Below are positions 15,962 to 24,872 of a stretch of DNA of 64,000 bases, in pieces. The notes beneath the pieces were generated by a model, which was not told the origin of the DNA, searched no databases, and worked only from the letters and a program-made list of their open reading frames with translations. A program made the translations under genes and the position numbers. The DNA comes from Hymenobacter sp. H14-R3 (GTDB taxonomy: Bacteria; Bacteroidota; Bacteroidia; Cytophagales; Hymenobacteraceae). Each line of letters begins with the position of its first letter. The first letter of the stretch is position 1. Where the stretch lies: positions 62,001-126,000 of the forward strand of contig NZ_JASITD010000007.1 in the NCBI RefSeq assembly GCF_030063445.1. Direction: 5' to 3'.

Positions 15962-16858
15962 CTACGCTCTCATCAACTTGTTTGCCGGCATTTTAAGCAG
16001 CAACTCGATTTGCGCTATTTTAGAATTCGCTAAGTTCCTGAAGTCCCTGTCTTCTTTTAAAAAGACTGCTTTATTTCTATCCAGAAAAGTATTTTCAAAA
16101 TGAATACCATAGTTCTTGAAGCAGTATTCAAAGGTGCAGTTCATTAAATCCAATACTAGCAGAAGATAAGCACTAGCTTCTAATGCATAGTTTATATCGT
16201 GTAAGAGAACAAAATGCTGTTCATTCTCAATCTTAATATAATTATGAATTTCTGACTTATCTATGTGTGCCTTTTTACTTAAGACGTTGTATAGTCTTCC
16301 AGCATTGGGTAAAAGGTTTTTTAGTATACCAACTGATTTCGTCGGTGACACGAATGTTTTGAATTTTCCCGAAGCCACCTGAGAAGCAGTGTAAGCATAG
16401 GCTAGTTGCTCAAGGACCAATCTTATTAAGGAAAACCCTTCAAAGTAATAGTAGAAATTAATACAGTAATGAATAGCCCTAAAAGTAGGAGCTAAGCGGA
16501 AAAATAATGCATTACAAGCTATAGTCGATACAGTGCCTTCTCCAAAGTTTATATCAGATAACTTCTTGTGAAGTGCATTATACGTTTGCTTAGAAATGTT
16601 AAGAATTCCCTCGATTAATATCTCCTCTTGGCTACTGGTAATACTGCTCCTGCTCTCCTCAAATCCAGACAGATAATTTTTTAATACATTATCGACTGAT
16701 TTTTGGCTGAACATGAGTGTGAGTTGAGAAGCAAATAAGTATTTTTCTTCCAACACATCCATATCCTTTGGTACAAAGAATGGAACATTATCGACCCACA
16801 CTATTTTAAAGTCGCTAAGGTCTAAACCTAACGAATTGATATCATAAGCACCAACCAT
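15962..16858 (-). CDS. AT-rich hypothetical protein in accessory island
   Basis: The protein has 298 residues, predicted mostly helical. Base composition is far more AT-rich than its neighbours, indicating horizontal acquisition. Hydrophobic stretches (AIHYCINFYYYFEGFSLIRL, ALEASAYLLLVLDLMNCTFE) are moderately amphipathic rather than clear membrane segments. The layout recalls HEPN-like or DUF5677-like helical proteins, but no diagnostic motif (such as RxxxxH) is visible. It lies 15 bp beyond the stop of the truncated icmF copy and may have a defence role by position only. The function is unknown. Confidence 0.6.
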   Translation of the reverse strand: MVGAYDINSLGLDLSDFKIVWVDNVPFFVPKDMDVLEEKYLFASQLTLMFSQKSVDNVLKNYLSGFEESRSSITSSQEEILIEGILNISKQTYNALHKKLSDINFGEGTVSTIACNALFFRLAPTFRAIHYCINFYYYFEGFSLIRLVLEQLAYAYTASQVASGKFKTFVSPTKSVGILKNLLPNAGRLYNVLSKKAHIDKSEIHNYIKIENEQHFVLLHDINYALEASAYLLLVLDLMNCTFEYCFKNYGIHFENTFLDRNKAVFLKEDRDFRNLANSKIAQIELLLKMPANKLMRA

Positions 16859-16873
16859 ATCTCAAGTCATAAA

Positions 16874-17047
16874 TTAACCATACATATTGCGCCGATACTG
16901 CCCGCCGACCTCAAACAGCGCGTTCGAAATCTGCCCCAACGAGCAGAATTTCACCGTTTCCATCAACTCGCCAAACAAATTCCCGTTGGCTACGGCGATT
17001 TGCTGGAGGCGCGCCGGCGTTTCGGCTGCGTTGTGCTGGTGCAGCAG
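16874..17047 (-). pseudogene. Diverged duplicate of the icmF 3' end
   Basis: The minus-strand reading [20 protein letters not shown], then FGELMETVKFCSLGQISNAL and [13 protein letters not shown], matches the last about 57 residues of IcmF encoded at 17868-18041. By hand count the copy (16883-17047) differs at about 14 of 165 aligned bases and lacks 9 bp. Most changes are silent, so both tails evolved under selection. Similarity stops at a GCAGCAG, two bases before the toxin stop codon. The fragment has no start of its own. Confidence 0.85.
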
Positions 17048-17048
17048 G

Positions 17049-17639
17049 CTACGAGGTGATGCGGGGCAGCGGCAGAAAGTAGCCTTTGATGCAGTCGAGG
17101 TTGCGGACGCAGATTTGGATGTGATTCTTCTCGCGGAAGCCAGCGGTTTCGTAAATAGGCTCACCTTCCCAAAATACGCCGCGTACCGAATCAAACGCTG
17201 GCCGGTTCTCTTCCTCGAAGGAGGTATGAAGCATTTCGATGACCGCGCAGTCTAATTCGCGGAGAAGCAAATCGGCGGTGCGTCCCCGGTTGCGCGGCAA
17301 CTTCGTGGCGGAGGTTTCCAGCGATGTTTGCAATAGCCGATAAGCGGATTTCAGGTATTCCAGGTTGTCGTAATCCAGCAGGTCCAGGCAATTACCCAAG
17401 TCCAGAATGACCCCGATAACAGCAGGTTGTCTGATATTGCTGCCGGGGCGTTGGCTCAATTCCGTTGCCCATTGTAAGGCCCGGCTGGGGCTGTTATCCC
17501 AGAAATAGATGCCATTGCCCAGCCAGTCGTAAGGGTTATTACGCGCCTCTAATTCGGCTTGCCCAGTTAAAACCTTTTCTACAATGCTGGCATCGGTGCC
17601 GTGAAAACCCAGCGTTAGGCCGGTTCGTGCGGTATACAT
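17049..17639 (-). CDS. Putative ADP-ribosyltransferase (PARP-fold) toxin
   Basis: The protein has 196 residues. The N-terminus has FHGTDASIVEKVLTGQ followed by NNPYDWLGNGIYFWDNSPSRALQWA. These supply the His and Tyr positions (HGT, GIYFW) of an H-Y-[E/D/Q] ADP-ribosyltransferase fold. Later conserved blocks are VILDLGNCLDL, FDSVRGVFWEG, and HIQICVRNLDCIKGYF. Proteins of this kind occur widely next to a very small partner gene. Here the partner lies directly upstream and overlaps by 25 nt, as in type II toxin-antitoxin operons. Toxin activity is inferred. Confidence 0.65.
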   Translation of the reverse strand: MYTARTGLTLGFHGTDASIVEKVLTGQAELEARNNPYDWLGNGIYFWDNSPSRALQWATELSQRPGSNIRQPAVIGVILDLGNCLDLLDYDNLEYLKSAYRLLQTSLETSATKLPRNRGRTADLLLRELDCAVIEMLHTSFEEENRPAFDSVRGVFWEGEPIYETAGFREKNHIQICVRNLDCIKGYFLPLPRITS

Positions 17640-17785
17640 AGGTTCTTATACTGCGCCTCTAAATCACCTTTCTCGGTGATGATACCAGCCTTGACCAAAA
17701 AATCGTGCGCCGCCTGCTTGTCGTTTGCCAACCGCAAACGCAGCTTTTCAAACTGCTCGATGTCTCGCGCTACTTTCTTGTTCAT
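17615..17785 (-). CDS. Putative small antitoxin
   Basis: The protein has 56 residues: KKVARDIEQFEKLRLRLAND, then AAHDFLVKAGIITEKGDLEA and QYKNL. The A-x-x-FL-x-x-AGI-x-T-x-x-G-x-L pattern recurs in tiny proteins encoded upstream of HGT/YDWLG-type putative toxins. The ATG at 17785 is chosen, because an earlier ATG would add 16 residues unlike the family. It probably neutralises the product of the overlapping downstream gene. Confidence 0.62.
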   Translation of the reverse strand: MNKKVARDIEQFEKLRLRLANDKQAAHDFLVKAGIITEKGDLEAQYKNLCIPHEPA

Positions 17786-17864
17786 GGCAATATGATTTTT
17801 GGGGTCGTAAATACCTGTCGTCGCTAACACCACGGCAAGTTAATGGGTTCTTGAAAACGCAGCT

Positions 17865-20800
17865 CTACATATTCCTCCTATACTGCCCGCCGACCTCAAA
17901 CAGTGCGTTGGTAATCTGGCCCAGCGAGCAGTATTTCACCGTTTCCATCAACTCGTCAAACAAATTCCCGTTGGCCACGGCGATTTGCTGGAGCTGCTTA
18001 AGGCGCGCCGGGGTTTCGGCGGCGTTGCGCTGGTGCAGCAGAGTGAGCATGTCGATTTGATACTGCTTTTCCTCCTCCGTGGCGCGGATGACTTCGGCCG
18101 GTACCACCGTGGGCGAGCCCGTGGACGAGAGGAAGGTATTGACGCCGATAATGGGGTACTCGCCGGTGTGCTTCAGCATCTCGTAGTGCATGCTTTCCTC
18201 CTGGATTTTGCCGCGCTGGTACATGGTTTCCATGGCCCCGAGCACGCCGCCGCGCTCCGTGATGCGGTCAAATTCGAGCAGCACCGCCTCTTCCACCAGG
18301 TCGGTCAGCTCCTCGATGATGAAGGAGCCTTGCAGCGGGTTTTCGTTTTTGGCCAGGCCCAGCTCGCGGTTGATGATGAGCTGAATGGCCATGGCCCGGC
18401 GCACGCTTTCCTCGGTGGGGGTAGTGATGGCCTCGTCGTAGGCGTTGGTATGCAGCGAGTTACAGTTGTCGTAGATGGCGTAGAGGGCCTGCAACGTGGT
18501 GCGGATGTCGTTGAAGTCGATTTCCTGGGCGTGCAGGCTGCGGCCGCTGGTCTGGATGTGGTACTTCAGCATCTGGCTGCGGGCGTCGGCGCCGTACTTC
18601 AGCTTCATGGCCTTGGCCCAGATGCGGCGCGCCACCCGCCCAATGACGGCGTATTCGGGGTCGATGCCGTTGGAGAAGAAGAAGCTCAGGTTGGGCGCGA
18701 AGTCGTTGACGCTCATGCCGCGGCTCACGTAGTATTCCACAAACGTGAAGCCATTGCTGAGCGTGAGGGCCAGCTGGGTAATCGGGTTGGCCCCCGCCTC
18801 GGCAATGTGGTAGCCGGAGATGCTGACGGAGTAGAAGTTACGCACCTTCTCCGTGATGAAAAACTGCTGCACGTCGCCCATCAAACGCAGGGCAAACTCG
18901 GTGCTGAAGATGCAGGTGTTCTGGGCCTGGTCTTCCTTGAGAATGTCGGCCTGCACGGTACCGCGCACCTGCGTCAGGGTTTTGGCTTTGATGGTGGCGT
19001 ACACGTCGGCGGGTAGCACCTGGTCGCCGGTCACGCCCAGCAGGCGCAAACCCAGGCCGTCGTTGCCGGCCGGCAGCTCGCCCTGGTAGCGGGGGCGGGG
19101 CTGGCCGTAGCCGGCGTAAATACCGTCGATTTTGGCCTCTACTTCCTCGGTCAGGCCGTTTTCGGCGATGTACTTCTCGCAGTTCTGGTCGATGGCCGCG
19201 TTCATGAAAAACGCCGCCAGCGTGGCCGCCGGGCCGTTGATGGTCATCGAAACCGACGTGCTCGGGGCGCTCAAATCGAAGCCCGAGTAGAGCTTTTTGG
19301 CATCGTCGAGGCAGGCGATGCTCACGCCCGCGTTGCCGATTTTGCCGTAGATGTCGGGCCGGTGGTCGGGGTCCTCGCCGTAGAGCGTCACCGAGTCGAA
19401 GGCTGTGCTCAGGCGCTTGGCCGGCAGGCCCATGCTCACGTAGTGGAAGCGCCGGTTAGTGCGCTCGGGCCCGCCTTCGCCGGCAAACATGCGGGTCGGG
19501 TCTTCGCCCTCGCGCTTGAACGGGAACACGCCCGCCGTGTAGGGAAACTCGCCGGGGAAATTCTCCTGCATCGCCCAGCGCAGGCGGTCGCCCCAGCCGG
19601 TGTAGCGCGGCACCGATACCTTCGGTATCATGTTGCCCGACAGCGACTTAGTGTGCGTCTGCACCTTTATTTCCTTGCCCCGCACCGAGTACACGTACTC
19701 GGGGTTGCGGTAGTTTTGCAGGGTATTCTCCCAGTTTTCCAGAATGGCCTGGCTGTCGGCATCGAGCCGGCGCAGCTGGGTTTGCTTGTTCTTGGTGAAT
19801 TCCTCCACGGTACCGGCCGGGCTGTTTTTATCGGCCCCGTAGTGCTCCTGCAGCTTGGCAAACGCGCCGGCCACCTCGGCAATGTGGGCCTGCTCGCGCA
19901 CGCGCTGGTCGTAGGCGCGGTTGGTTTCGGCAATTTCGGATAGGTAGCGCGTGCGGTTCGGCGGGATGATGTAAATCTTCTCCGAGTCCGACGTGCTGGT
20001 TTCCAGGTGCGAGTTAAACGTAGCGCCGGTCTTGGTTTCCAGCATCTGGAGCACCGCCCGGTACAGCCGGTTCATGCCGGGGTCGTTGAACTGCGACGCG
20101 ATGGTGCCGAATACCGGCATTGTGTCGGTGGGCGAGTCCCAGCGGTTGTGGTTGCGCTGGTACTGCTTGCGCACGTCGCGCAGGGCATCGAGCGCCCCGC
20201 GCTTATCAAATTTATTGAGGGCAATGACGTCGGCAAAATCGAGCATGTCGATTTTTTCCAGCTGCGTGGCCGCGCCGTACTCGGGCGTCATTACGTAGAG
20301 GCTGGCGTCGGAGTGCTCGATAATCTCGGTATCGCTTTGGCCGATGCCGCTGGTTTCCAGAATGATAAGGTCGTAGTTGGCGGCCTTCACCACGTCCACC
20401 GCATCCTGCACGTACTTACTCAGGGCCAGGTTGCTCTGGCGCGTGGCCAGGCTGCGCATGTACACCCGTGGCGAGTTGATGGCGTTCATCCGAATGCGGT
20501 CGCCGAGCAGCGCGCCGCCCGTTTTGCGCTTGCTGGGGTCCACCGAAATGATGGCGATGGTCTTGTCCGGGAAGTCCATTAAAAAGCGCCGCACCAGCTC
20601 ATCCACTAAGCTGGACTTGCCCGCGCCGCCCGTGCCGGTAATGCCGAGAATGGGGGCAGCCCCACCCCCGGCCCCTCCCCTTTGGGGGAGGGGAGCCACG
20701 GCGGCGCGTTCGTCTCCATTCATTTGGCTCTCCTCTCCCGCAGGATTCCGCGCATCTAGCGGAGAAGGGCCGGGGGTGGGGCGCAATGTGGAGGGCGACC

Positions 20801-21371
20801 CCATTAGCTCCGCTCGCACTTTCTCAAACTCCTCGGGGAAGTTTTCGGCGGCCGAAATCAGGCGGCCGATGCTGCGGGCGTCTTTTTCCTTCACGTGGCT
20901 GACTTCGCCGTTCAGGTTTTGGCCGGTCGGGAAGTCAGCCTGCTCCAGCAGGTTGTTAATCATGCCTTGCAGGCCCATGGCGCGGCCATCGTCGGGCGAG
21001 TAGATACGGGTGATGCCGTAATCCATGAGGTCGGCAATCTCGGTGGGCAAAATCACGCCGCCGCCGCCGCCGAACAGCTTGATGTGGCCCGCACCGCGCT
21101 CCTTCAGCAAATCGTGCATGTACTTGAAGTACTCGTTGTGCCCGCCCTGGTAGCTGGTGATGGCAATGGCCTGGGCATCTTCCTGAATGGCGCAGTCCAC
21201 TATTTCCTGCACCGAGCGGTTGTGGCCCAGGTGAATAACTTCGGCACCGCTGCTCTGGATAATGCGGCGCATGATGTTGATGGCAGCGTCGTGGCCGTCG
21301 AACAGCGCGGCGGCCGTGACGATACGCACGTGATTCTTAGGCTTGTACGGGGCAACTGGGGCGGGATGCAT
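17865..21371 (-). CDS. icmF: Fused isobutyryl-CoA mutase/methylmalonyl-CoA mutase-family protein IcmF
   Basis: The protein has 1168 residues and a recognised fused architecture. An N-terminal cobalamin-binding domain has [15 protein letters not shown] with H27 as lower ligand. A MeaB-like G-protein chaperone follows (Walker [10 protein letters not shown] at about 246-254, [10 protein letters not shown]). The mutase substrate domain makes up the rest. It interconverts isobutyryl- and butyryl-CoA, linking branched-chain acids to central metabolism. Residues about 196-239, between the B12 and G domains, are encoded by a palindromic repeat and look like low-complexity filler. The last about 57 residues are duplicated downstream at 16883-17047. 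It is a single gene. Confidence 0.92.
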   Translation of the reverse strand: MHPAPVAPYKPKNHVRIVTAAALFDGHDAAINIMRRIIQSSGAEVIHLGHNRSVQEIVDCAIQEDAQAIAITSYQGGHNEYFKYMHDLLKERGAGHIKLFGGGGGVILPTEIADLMDYGITRIYSPDDGRAMGLQGMINNLLEQADFPTGQNLNGEVSHVKEKDARSIGRLISAAENFPEEFEKVRAELMGSPSTLRPTPGPSPLDARNPAGEESQMNGDERAAVAPLPQRGGAGGGAAPILGITGTGGAGKSSLVDELVRRFLMDFPDKTIAIISVDPSKRKTGGALLGDRIRMNAINSPRVYMRSLATRQSNLALSKYVQDAVDVVKAANYDLIILETSGIGQSDTEIIEHSDASLYVMTPEYGAATQLEKIDMLDFADVIALNKFDKRGALDALRDVRKQYQRNHNRWDSPTDTMPVFGTIASQFNDPGMNRLYRAVLQMLETKTGATFNSHLETSTSDSEKIYIIPPNRTRYLSEIAETNRAYDQRVREQAHIAEVAGAFAKLQEHYGADKNSPAGTVEEFTKNKQTQLRRLDADSQAILENWENTLQNYRNPEYVYSVRGKEIKVQTHTKSLSGNMIPKVSVPRYTGWGDRLRWAMQENFPGEFPYTAGVFPFKREGEDPTRMFAGEGGPERTNRRFHYVSMGLPAKRLSTAFDSVTLYGEDPDHRPDIYGKIGNAGVSIACLDDAKKLYSGFDLSAPSTSVSMTINGPAATLAAFFMNAAIDQNCEKYIAENGLTEEVEAKIDGIYAGYGQPRPRYQGELPAGNDGLGLRLLGVTGDQVLPADVYATIKAKTLTQVRGTVQADILKEDQAQNTCIFSTEFALRLMGDVQQFFITEKVRNFYSVSISGYHIAEAGANPITQLALTLSNGFTFVEYYVSRGMSVNDFAPNLSFFFSNGIDPEYAVIGRVARRIWAKAMKLKYGADARSQMLKYHIQTSGRSLHAQEIDFNDIRTTLQALYAIYDNCNSLHTNAYDEAITTPTEESVRRAMAIQLIINRELGLAKNENPLQGSFIIEELTDLVEEAVLLEFDRITERGGVLGAMETMYQRGKIQEESMHYEMLKHTGEYPIIGVNTFLSSTGSPTVVPAEVIRATEEEKQYQIDMLTLLHQRNAAETPARLKQLQQIAVANGNLFDELMETVKYCSLGQITNALFEVGGQYRRNM
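20658..20782. repeat. Palindromic repeat inserted in frame in icmF
   Basis: The ends GCCCCACCCCCGGCCC and GGGCCGGGGGTGGGGC form perfect 16-bp inverted termini. The left end continues into an inner hairpin (CTCCCC...GGGGAG), and the same family is at 13909-13945. The element adds about 42 codons (including [18 protein letters not shown] and [11 protein letters not shown]) to the linker between the cobalamin and G-protein domains, without a stop codon or frameshift. Confidence 0.75.
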
Positions 21372-21503
21372 AGGGGAGGAGGGTAGGGCGAAGTGTGGAT
21401 TTCGCTTTGACGCTGGAATAGGCCAAAGACGAGGATTTTTCAGTGCACGAAGGTACGCAGAAGCCCCGGCGGGGTCGGCCGCGGCATCAGGGGTAGGAAT
21501 AGG

Positions 21504-21845
21504 CTAACAGTACTCGGTTTGTAAGTACTCTAGAAACTCGGGCCACGTGAGGCCGAGAATTATGGAGGTTTCTTCGTCGTGGCCGATAAATGGAGTTTCA
21601 ATAAAACGCCCGGTAGCCTTCTCAATGGCAAAGGCCTCCCCATCGTGGGCACCTATCAGAAAATAGCCGGAGTAAGATTGGGCCGCTTCGTGGTCGGTAT
21701 TGAATTGCAGCAATTCGTCGGCTTCAACCAAGTAAGCCCACCCAAACTGATACGTGCTTTCAGCTGTGAACAAATAAGCCAAATATTCTTTCGGAAGCTT
21801 AAAGTCAAGCTGTGCTAAGAAGTCCTGTTGGTAGGATGGAATCAT
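21504..21845 (-). CDS. SMI1/KNR4 (SUKH) family protein
   Basis: The protein has 113 residues. FKLPKEYLAYLFTAES, then LVEADELLQFNTDHEAAQSY, YFLIGAHDGEAFAIEKATG, and TWPEFLEYLQ follow the SUKH fold. SUKH proteins commonly serve as immunity proteins against polymorphic nuclease or deaminase toxins in bacteria. No toxin gene lies nearby, so it is an orphan immunity-type gene or serves another function. It follows icmF in the opposite coordinate direction, with about 130 bp between them. Confidence 0.82.
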   Translation of the reverse strand: MIPSYQQDFLAQLDFKLPKEYLAYLFTAESTYQFGWAYLVEADELLQFNTDHEAAQSYSGYFLIGAHDGEAFAIEKATGRFIETPFIGHDEETSIILGLTWPEFLEYLQTEYC

Positions 21846-21995
21846 AAAAAGGCATTGTGAGCGGTTAACTCATTTGCAGCCCAAGGAGTTGGCGAAGCAA
21901 TAGGATGCACCAAAACCCACCGAATTGGATACCCATAAAATTAAACAGCCGGGCCACCTTGCGGCGGCCCGGCTGCAAAAGCGGCGCAATGAAGC

Positions 21996-23189
21996 TTACG
22001 CCGGAATCAAATTATGCGGGTTAATCACGAATTTCTTCGCTACCCCGCTGTCAAACTCGGCGTAGCCCTTGGGCGCGTCGTCGAGGCTGATAATCTCCAC
22101 GTTCACGGCCTTGGCAATCTGGATTTTATCATACAGAATGGCCTGCATGAGCTGGCGGTTGTAGCTCATTACGGGCGTTTGGCCGGTGTGGAAAGAGTGG
22201 CTTTTGGCCCAGCCCAGGCCGAAGCGGATGGACAGGTTGCCGGTTTTGGCGGCCTGGTCCTCCGCGCCGGGGTCGGCGGTTACGTACAGGCCGGGGATGC
22301 CGATGGAGCCGCCCGCGCGGGCAATTTCCATGAGCGAGTTGAGCACGGCGGCGGGCACTTCGGTCTTGGCCTGGGCGCCGTGGCCGCTGGCCTCAAAGCC
22401 CACGCAGTCGATGGCGCAATCCACCTCGGGCACGCCCAGGATGTTGGCAATCTGGTCGGCCAGGTTGGCGTCCTCGTTCAGGTCCACGGTTTCGCAGCCG
22501 AATGAGCGGGCGTGCGCCAGGCGCGCCTTGTTCATGTCGCCCACAATGACCACGGCCGCGCCCAACAGCTGCGCCGAGGCGGCGGCGGCCAGGCCCACCG
22601 GGCCCGCGCCGGCCACGTACACCGTGGTGCCGGGGCCCACGCCGGCCTTCACGGCCCCGTGGAAACCAGTGGGAAAAATGTCGCTCAGCATGGTCAGGTC
22701 GCGGATTTTCTCCATCGCCTGGTCCTTGTTGGGAAATTTGAGCAGGTTAAAATCGGCGTAGGGCACCATCACGTACTCGGCCTGGCCACCGACCCAGCCG
22801 CCCATGTCCACGTAGCCATAAGCGCCACCGGCGCGGCCCTCGTTGACGGTCAGGCAGATGCCGGTTTTCATCTCCTTGCAGGTGCGGCAGCGGCCGCAGG
22901 CCACGTTGAAGGGCACCGACACGAGGTCGCCCTTCTTGAGAAACTCCACGTCGTCGCCGGTTTCGATAACCTCGCCCGTGATTTCGTGGCCCAGTACCAG
23001 GCCGGCCGGGGCCGTGGTGCGGCCGCGCACCATGTGCTGGTCGGAGCCGCAGATATTGGTCGAAATTACTTTCAGAATTACCCCGTGGGTAATTTTCTTG
23101 CCCTTGGGGTTTTTAAGCTCCGGGAAATCAATGCTTTGCACTTCGACCTTGCCGGGGCTCAGGTACACAACGCCTCTATTACTAGCCAT
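21996..23189 (-). CDS. fdhA: Glutathione-independent formaldehyde dehydrogenase (zinc alcohol dehydrogenase family)
   Basis: The protein has 397 residues, the size of Pseudomonas FdhA. It oxidises formaldehyde to formate with NAD+, without glutathione. Visible features are the catalytic-zinc cysteine in NICGSDQHMV, GHEITGEV, a structural-zinc cluster in CGRCRTCKEMKTGIC, and the Rossmann motif VYVAGAGPVGLAAAA. The long insert IRFGLGWAKSHSFHTGQTPV is typical of FdhA rather than of ordinary alcohol dehydrogenases. The gene lies 151 bp downstream of the GlcG-like gene, with a palindromic AT-rich segment between them. Confidence 0.9.
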   Translation of the reverse strand: MASNRGVVYLSPGKVEVQSIDFPELKNPKGKKITHGVILKVISTNICGSDQHMVRGRTTAPAGLVLGHEITGEVIETGDDVEFLKKGDLVSVPFNVACGRCRTCKEMKTGICLTVNEGRAGGAYGYVDMGGWVGGQAEYVMVPYADFNLLKFPNKDQAMEKIRDLTMLSDIFPTGFHGAVKAGVGPGTTVYVAGAGPVGLAAAASAQLLGAAVVIVGDMNKARLAHARSFGCETVDLNEDANLADQIANILGVPEVDCAIDCVGFEASGHGAQAKTEVPAAVLNSLMEIARAGGSIGIPGLYVTADPGAEDQAAKTGNLSIRFGLGWAKSHSFHTGQTPVMSYNRQLMQAILYDKIQIAKAVNVEIISLDDAPKGYAEFDSGVAKKFVINPHNLIPA

Positions 23190-23248
23190 AAGATGGGAAT
23201 TAAAAAAAATGAATATAAGATATTGATTATCAATAACTTAATTGAAAA

Positions 23249-23313
23249 AGCACTTGTAATTAACAATCAGAGCCATATAAAATATAACTCGCTGGTTATC
23301 AATTACAAGTGCT
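23249..23313. promoter_or_regulatory. Inverted repeat upstream of fdhA, candidate operator
   Basis: The arms AGCACTTGTAATTAACAATCA(G) and CTGGTTATCAATTACAAGTGC(T) match at 19 of 22 positions around a 21-nt spacer. A separate small palindrome TTGATTATCAA lies at about 23223-23233. The region is strongly AT-rich between two GC-rich genes. This fits regulator binding sites controlling fdhA, or a structured leader. There is no T-run, so simple termination is less likely. Confidence 0.5.
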
Positions 23314-23340
23314 CTAACTACGCAGGCTAAGCCACGCGGC

Positions 23341-23748
23341 TTATTTGCCGGCCACGGCCTCCAGGCCGGCAGTGGCCACGGTGTGGTCGTTCTCAACGGA
23401 GTCGCCCGACACGCCTATGGCCCCGATTACCTGGCCGCTGCCATTGCGAATGGGCAGGCCTCCGGGGAAGGTGATGAGGCCGCCGTTCGACACCTCAATA
23501 TTGAAGAGCGAGCCGCCGGGCTGCGACGCCTGGCCGAGGTCGCCGGTGGGCATGTCGAAGAAGCGGGCCGTTTTGGCCTTCTTAATCGAAATGTCGAGCG
23601 AGCCGAGCCACGCATCATCCATGCGGGCGAAGGCCACGAGGTTGGCCCCGGCATCAACCACGGCAATGTTCATTTTTACACCTAAGTCAAGCGACTTCTG
23701 GTGGGCGGCCTGGATGGCGGCCTGGGCCTGTTCGAGGGTGATACCCAT
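23341..23748 (-). CDS. GlcG/HbpS family heme-binding-type protein (DUF336)
   Basis: The protein has 135 residues, typical for the family. [40 protein letters not shown] and [20 protein letters not shown] are diagnostic, as are [10 protein letters not shown] and the C-terminal [19 protein letters not shown] (segments quoted in part). Members bind heme or assist oxidoreductases. The position just upstream of fdhA in the same direction suggests a shared role in aldehyde detoxification or redox sensing. There is no signal peptide. Confidence 0.85.
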   Translation of the reverse strand: MGITLEQAQAAIQAAHQKSLDLGVKMNIAVVDAGANLVAFARMDDAWLGSLDISIKKAKTARFFDMPTGDLGQASQPGGSLFNIEVSNGGLITFPGGLPIRNGSGQVIGAIGVSGDSVENDHTVATAGLEAVAGK

Positions 23749-23915
23749 GAGGATGGTGGGGTTTTGGAAAAAGGGAGGAAATAATGACCGCCAAAATGAC
23801 GGGCCGCCTCCCTAACCGCATTTTCTGGGTGCTGGTTGTGGCAGGCCGCGCAATTGCGGGGATTTTGTACCACTTGTATGATAAGGGCTCCCCGCTTACG
23901 CCAACCGCCCAGGGG

Positions 23916-24710
23916 TCACCGAAACGCTACCGGCGTGCCCAGCGCTAGCCGCCAGGCCAGCAGGCCCAGCAGCGCCAGCCCCACCAGGCCCCAGGCCACG
24001 CGGGTGGGCTGGGGCAGCGCTTCGTTCGGGCTGGAAAACTCTTGGTTGCAGCCAATGGCCAGCGGCAACAGCAGCAGGCCCATGGTGGCGTAGTGCAGCG
24101 CCTCGTTCACGCCCAGGTGCGGCAGCTTGCTCAGGGCCAGCAGCAGCGAGCCCAGCACCCAGGGCCCCGCCACCCCGTACACAATCAGCCGCGCCCGATT
24201 CTCGAATTGCAGCGCCGTGCGCGAGTCCTGGGCCAGCAAAAAAGGCACCGCTGCCAAAAAGCCCAGCCCCAGCTGTACCAGCGCAAACAGCAGCCCTAGC
24301 ACCGTGCTGGGCCAGGTGCCACCCCCGCCCAGCAGCCAGTTGGGCACGTACCACGAGCCTGATTGCGTAACCATGTCGGCCAGCAGGCCGCCCAGCACGG
24401 CATTGGTGGCGTGCAGGGCTACCCACAGCAGCAGCAGCTTGGGCAGGCCGCGGCGGTGGCGCAGGTATAGCCAAAAGAGCAGGAAAGCCCCTGCGCCCAG
24501 TGCCGTAAGCAGCACCGGCCCCAGGCCGTATACGTTCACCACGGAGTCGCGCTGCCAGCCGCCATCCCCCAAAATGAAGCGAATGCCGCTGAGGCTCCAG
24601 ATGCCCGGAATGTTGGCCCGCCGCGCCACAAATACCGGCGCGGCCTCGGCCAGCAGGTGCACCAGCTGGTAGGCCAGCAGGTAGCAGGCCGTGCCGTTGA
24701 GCAGCAGCAT
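23916..24710 (-). CDS. Polytopic membrane protein of unknown function
   Basis: The protein has about 264 residues from the ATG at 24710 ([20 protein letters not shown]). Six or seven hydrophobic segments are visible, including [40 protein letters not shown] and [20 protein letters not shown]. No family is recognised; membrane proteins like it are common in Bacteroidota. The start is uncertain: the frame stays open upstream, but that part is antisense to lepA and therefore not credible. It is transcribed divergently from lepA. Confidence 0.6.
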   Translation of the reverse strand: MLLLNGTACYLLAYQLVHLLAEAAPVFVARRANIPGIWSLSGIRFILGDGGWQRDSVVNVYGLGPVLLTALGAGAFLLFWLYLRHRRGLPKLLLLWVALHATNAVLGGLLADMVTQSGSWYVPNWLLGGGGTWPSTVLGLLFALVQLGLGFLAAVPFLLAQDSRTALQFENRARLIVYGVAGPWVLGSLLLALSKLPHLGVNEALHYATMGLLLLPLAIGCNQEFSSPNEALPQPTRVAWGLVGLALLGLLAWRLALGTPVAFR

Positions 24711-24842
24711 GGTAAACTTGGCCCGCCCGGCAGCAGGGGTCGAATCGGCGGAGGGAGCGGGGGCGGACTGCAAAGCGACGGGTGGGAGGTGGGCCAGGGA
24801 CGGGGGCCAACCCCAAACATACGCCCCGCCGCAAAATGGCCG

Positions 24843-24850
24843 TATCTTCG
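24843..24850 (+). promoter_or_regulatory. Candidate promoter -7 box for lepA
   Basis: TATCTTCG is one mismatch from the Bacteroidetes -7 consensus TAnnTTTG. It is followed 23 nt later by the lepA start. No matching -33 TTTG is visible, so confidence is moderate. Confidence 0.4.
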
Positions 24851-24872
24851 CGTTGCTAAAAACCGCCCTCCG

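Noticed and set aside
18001..19016. 343-codon plus-strand open frame opposite icmF
   Set aside because: The true gene is on the minus strand, with mutase motifs throughout.
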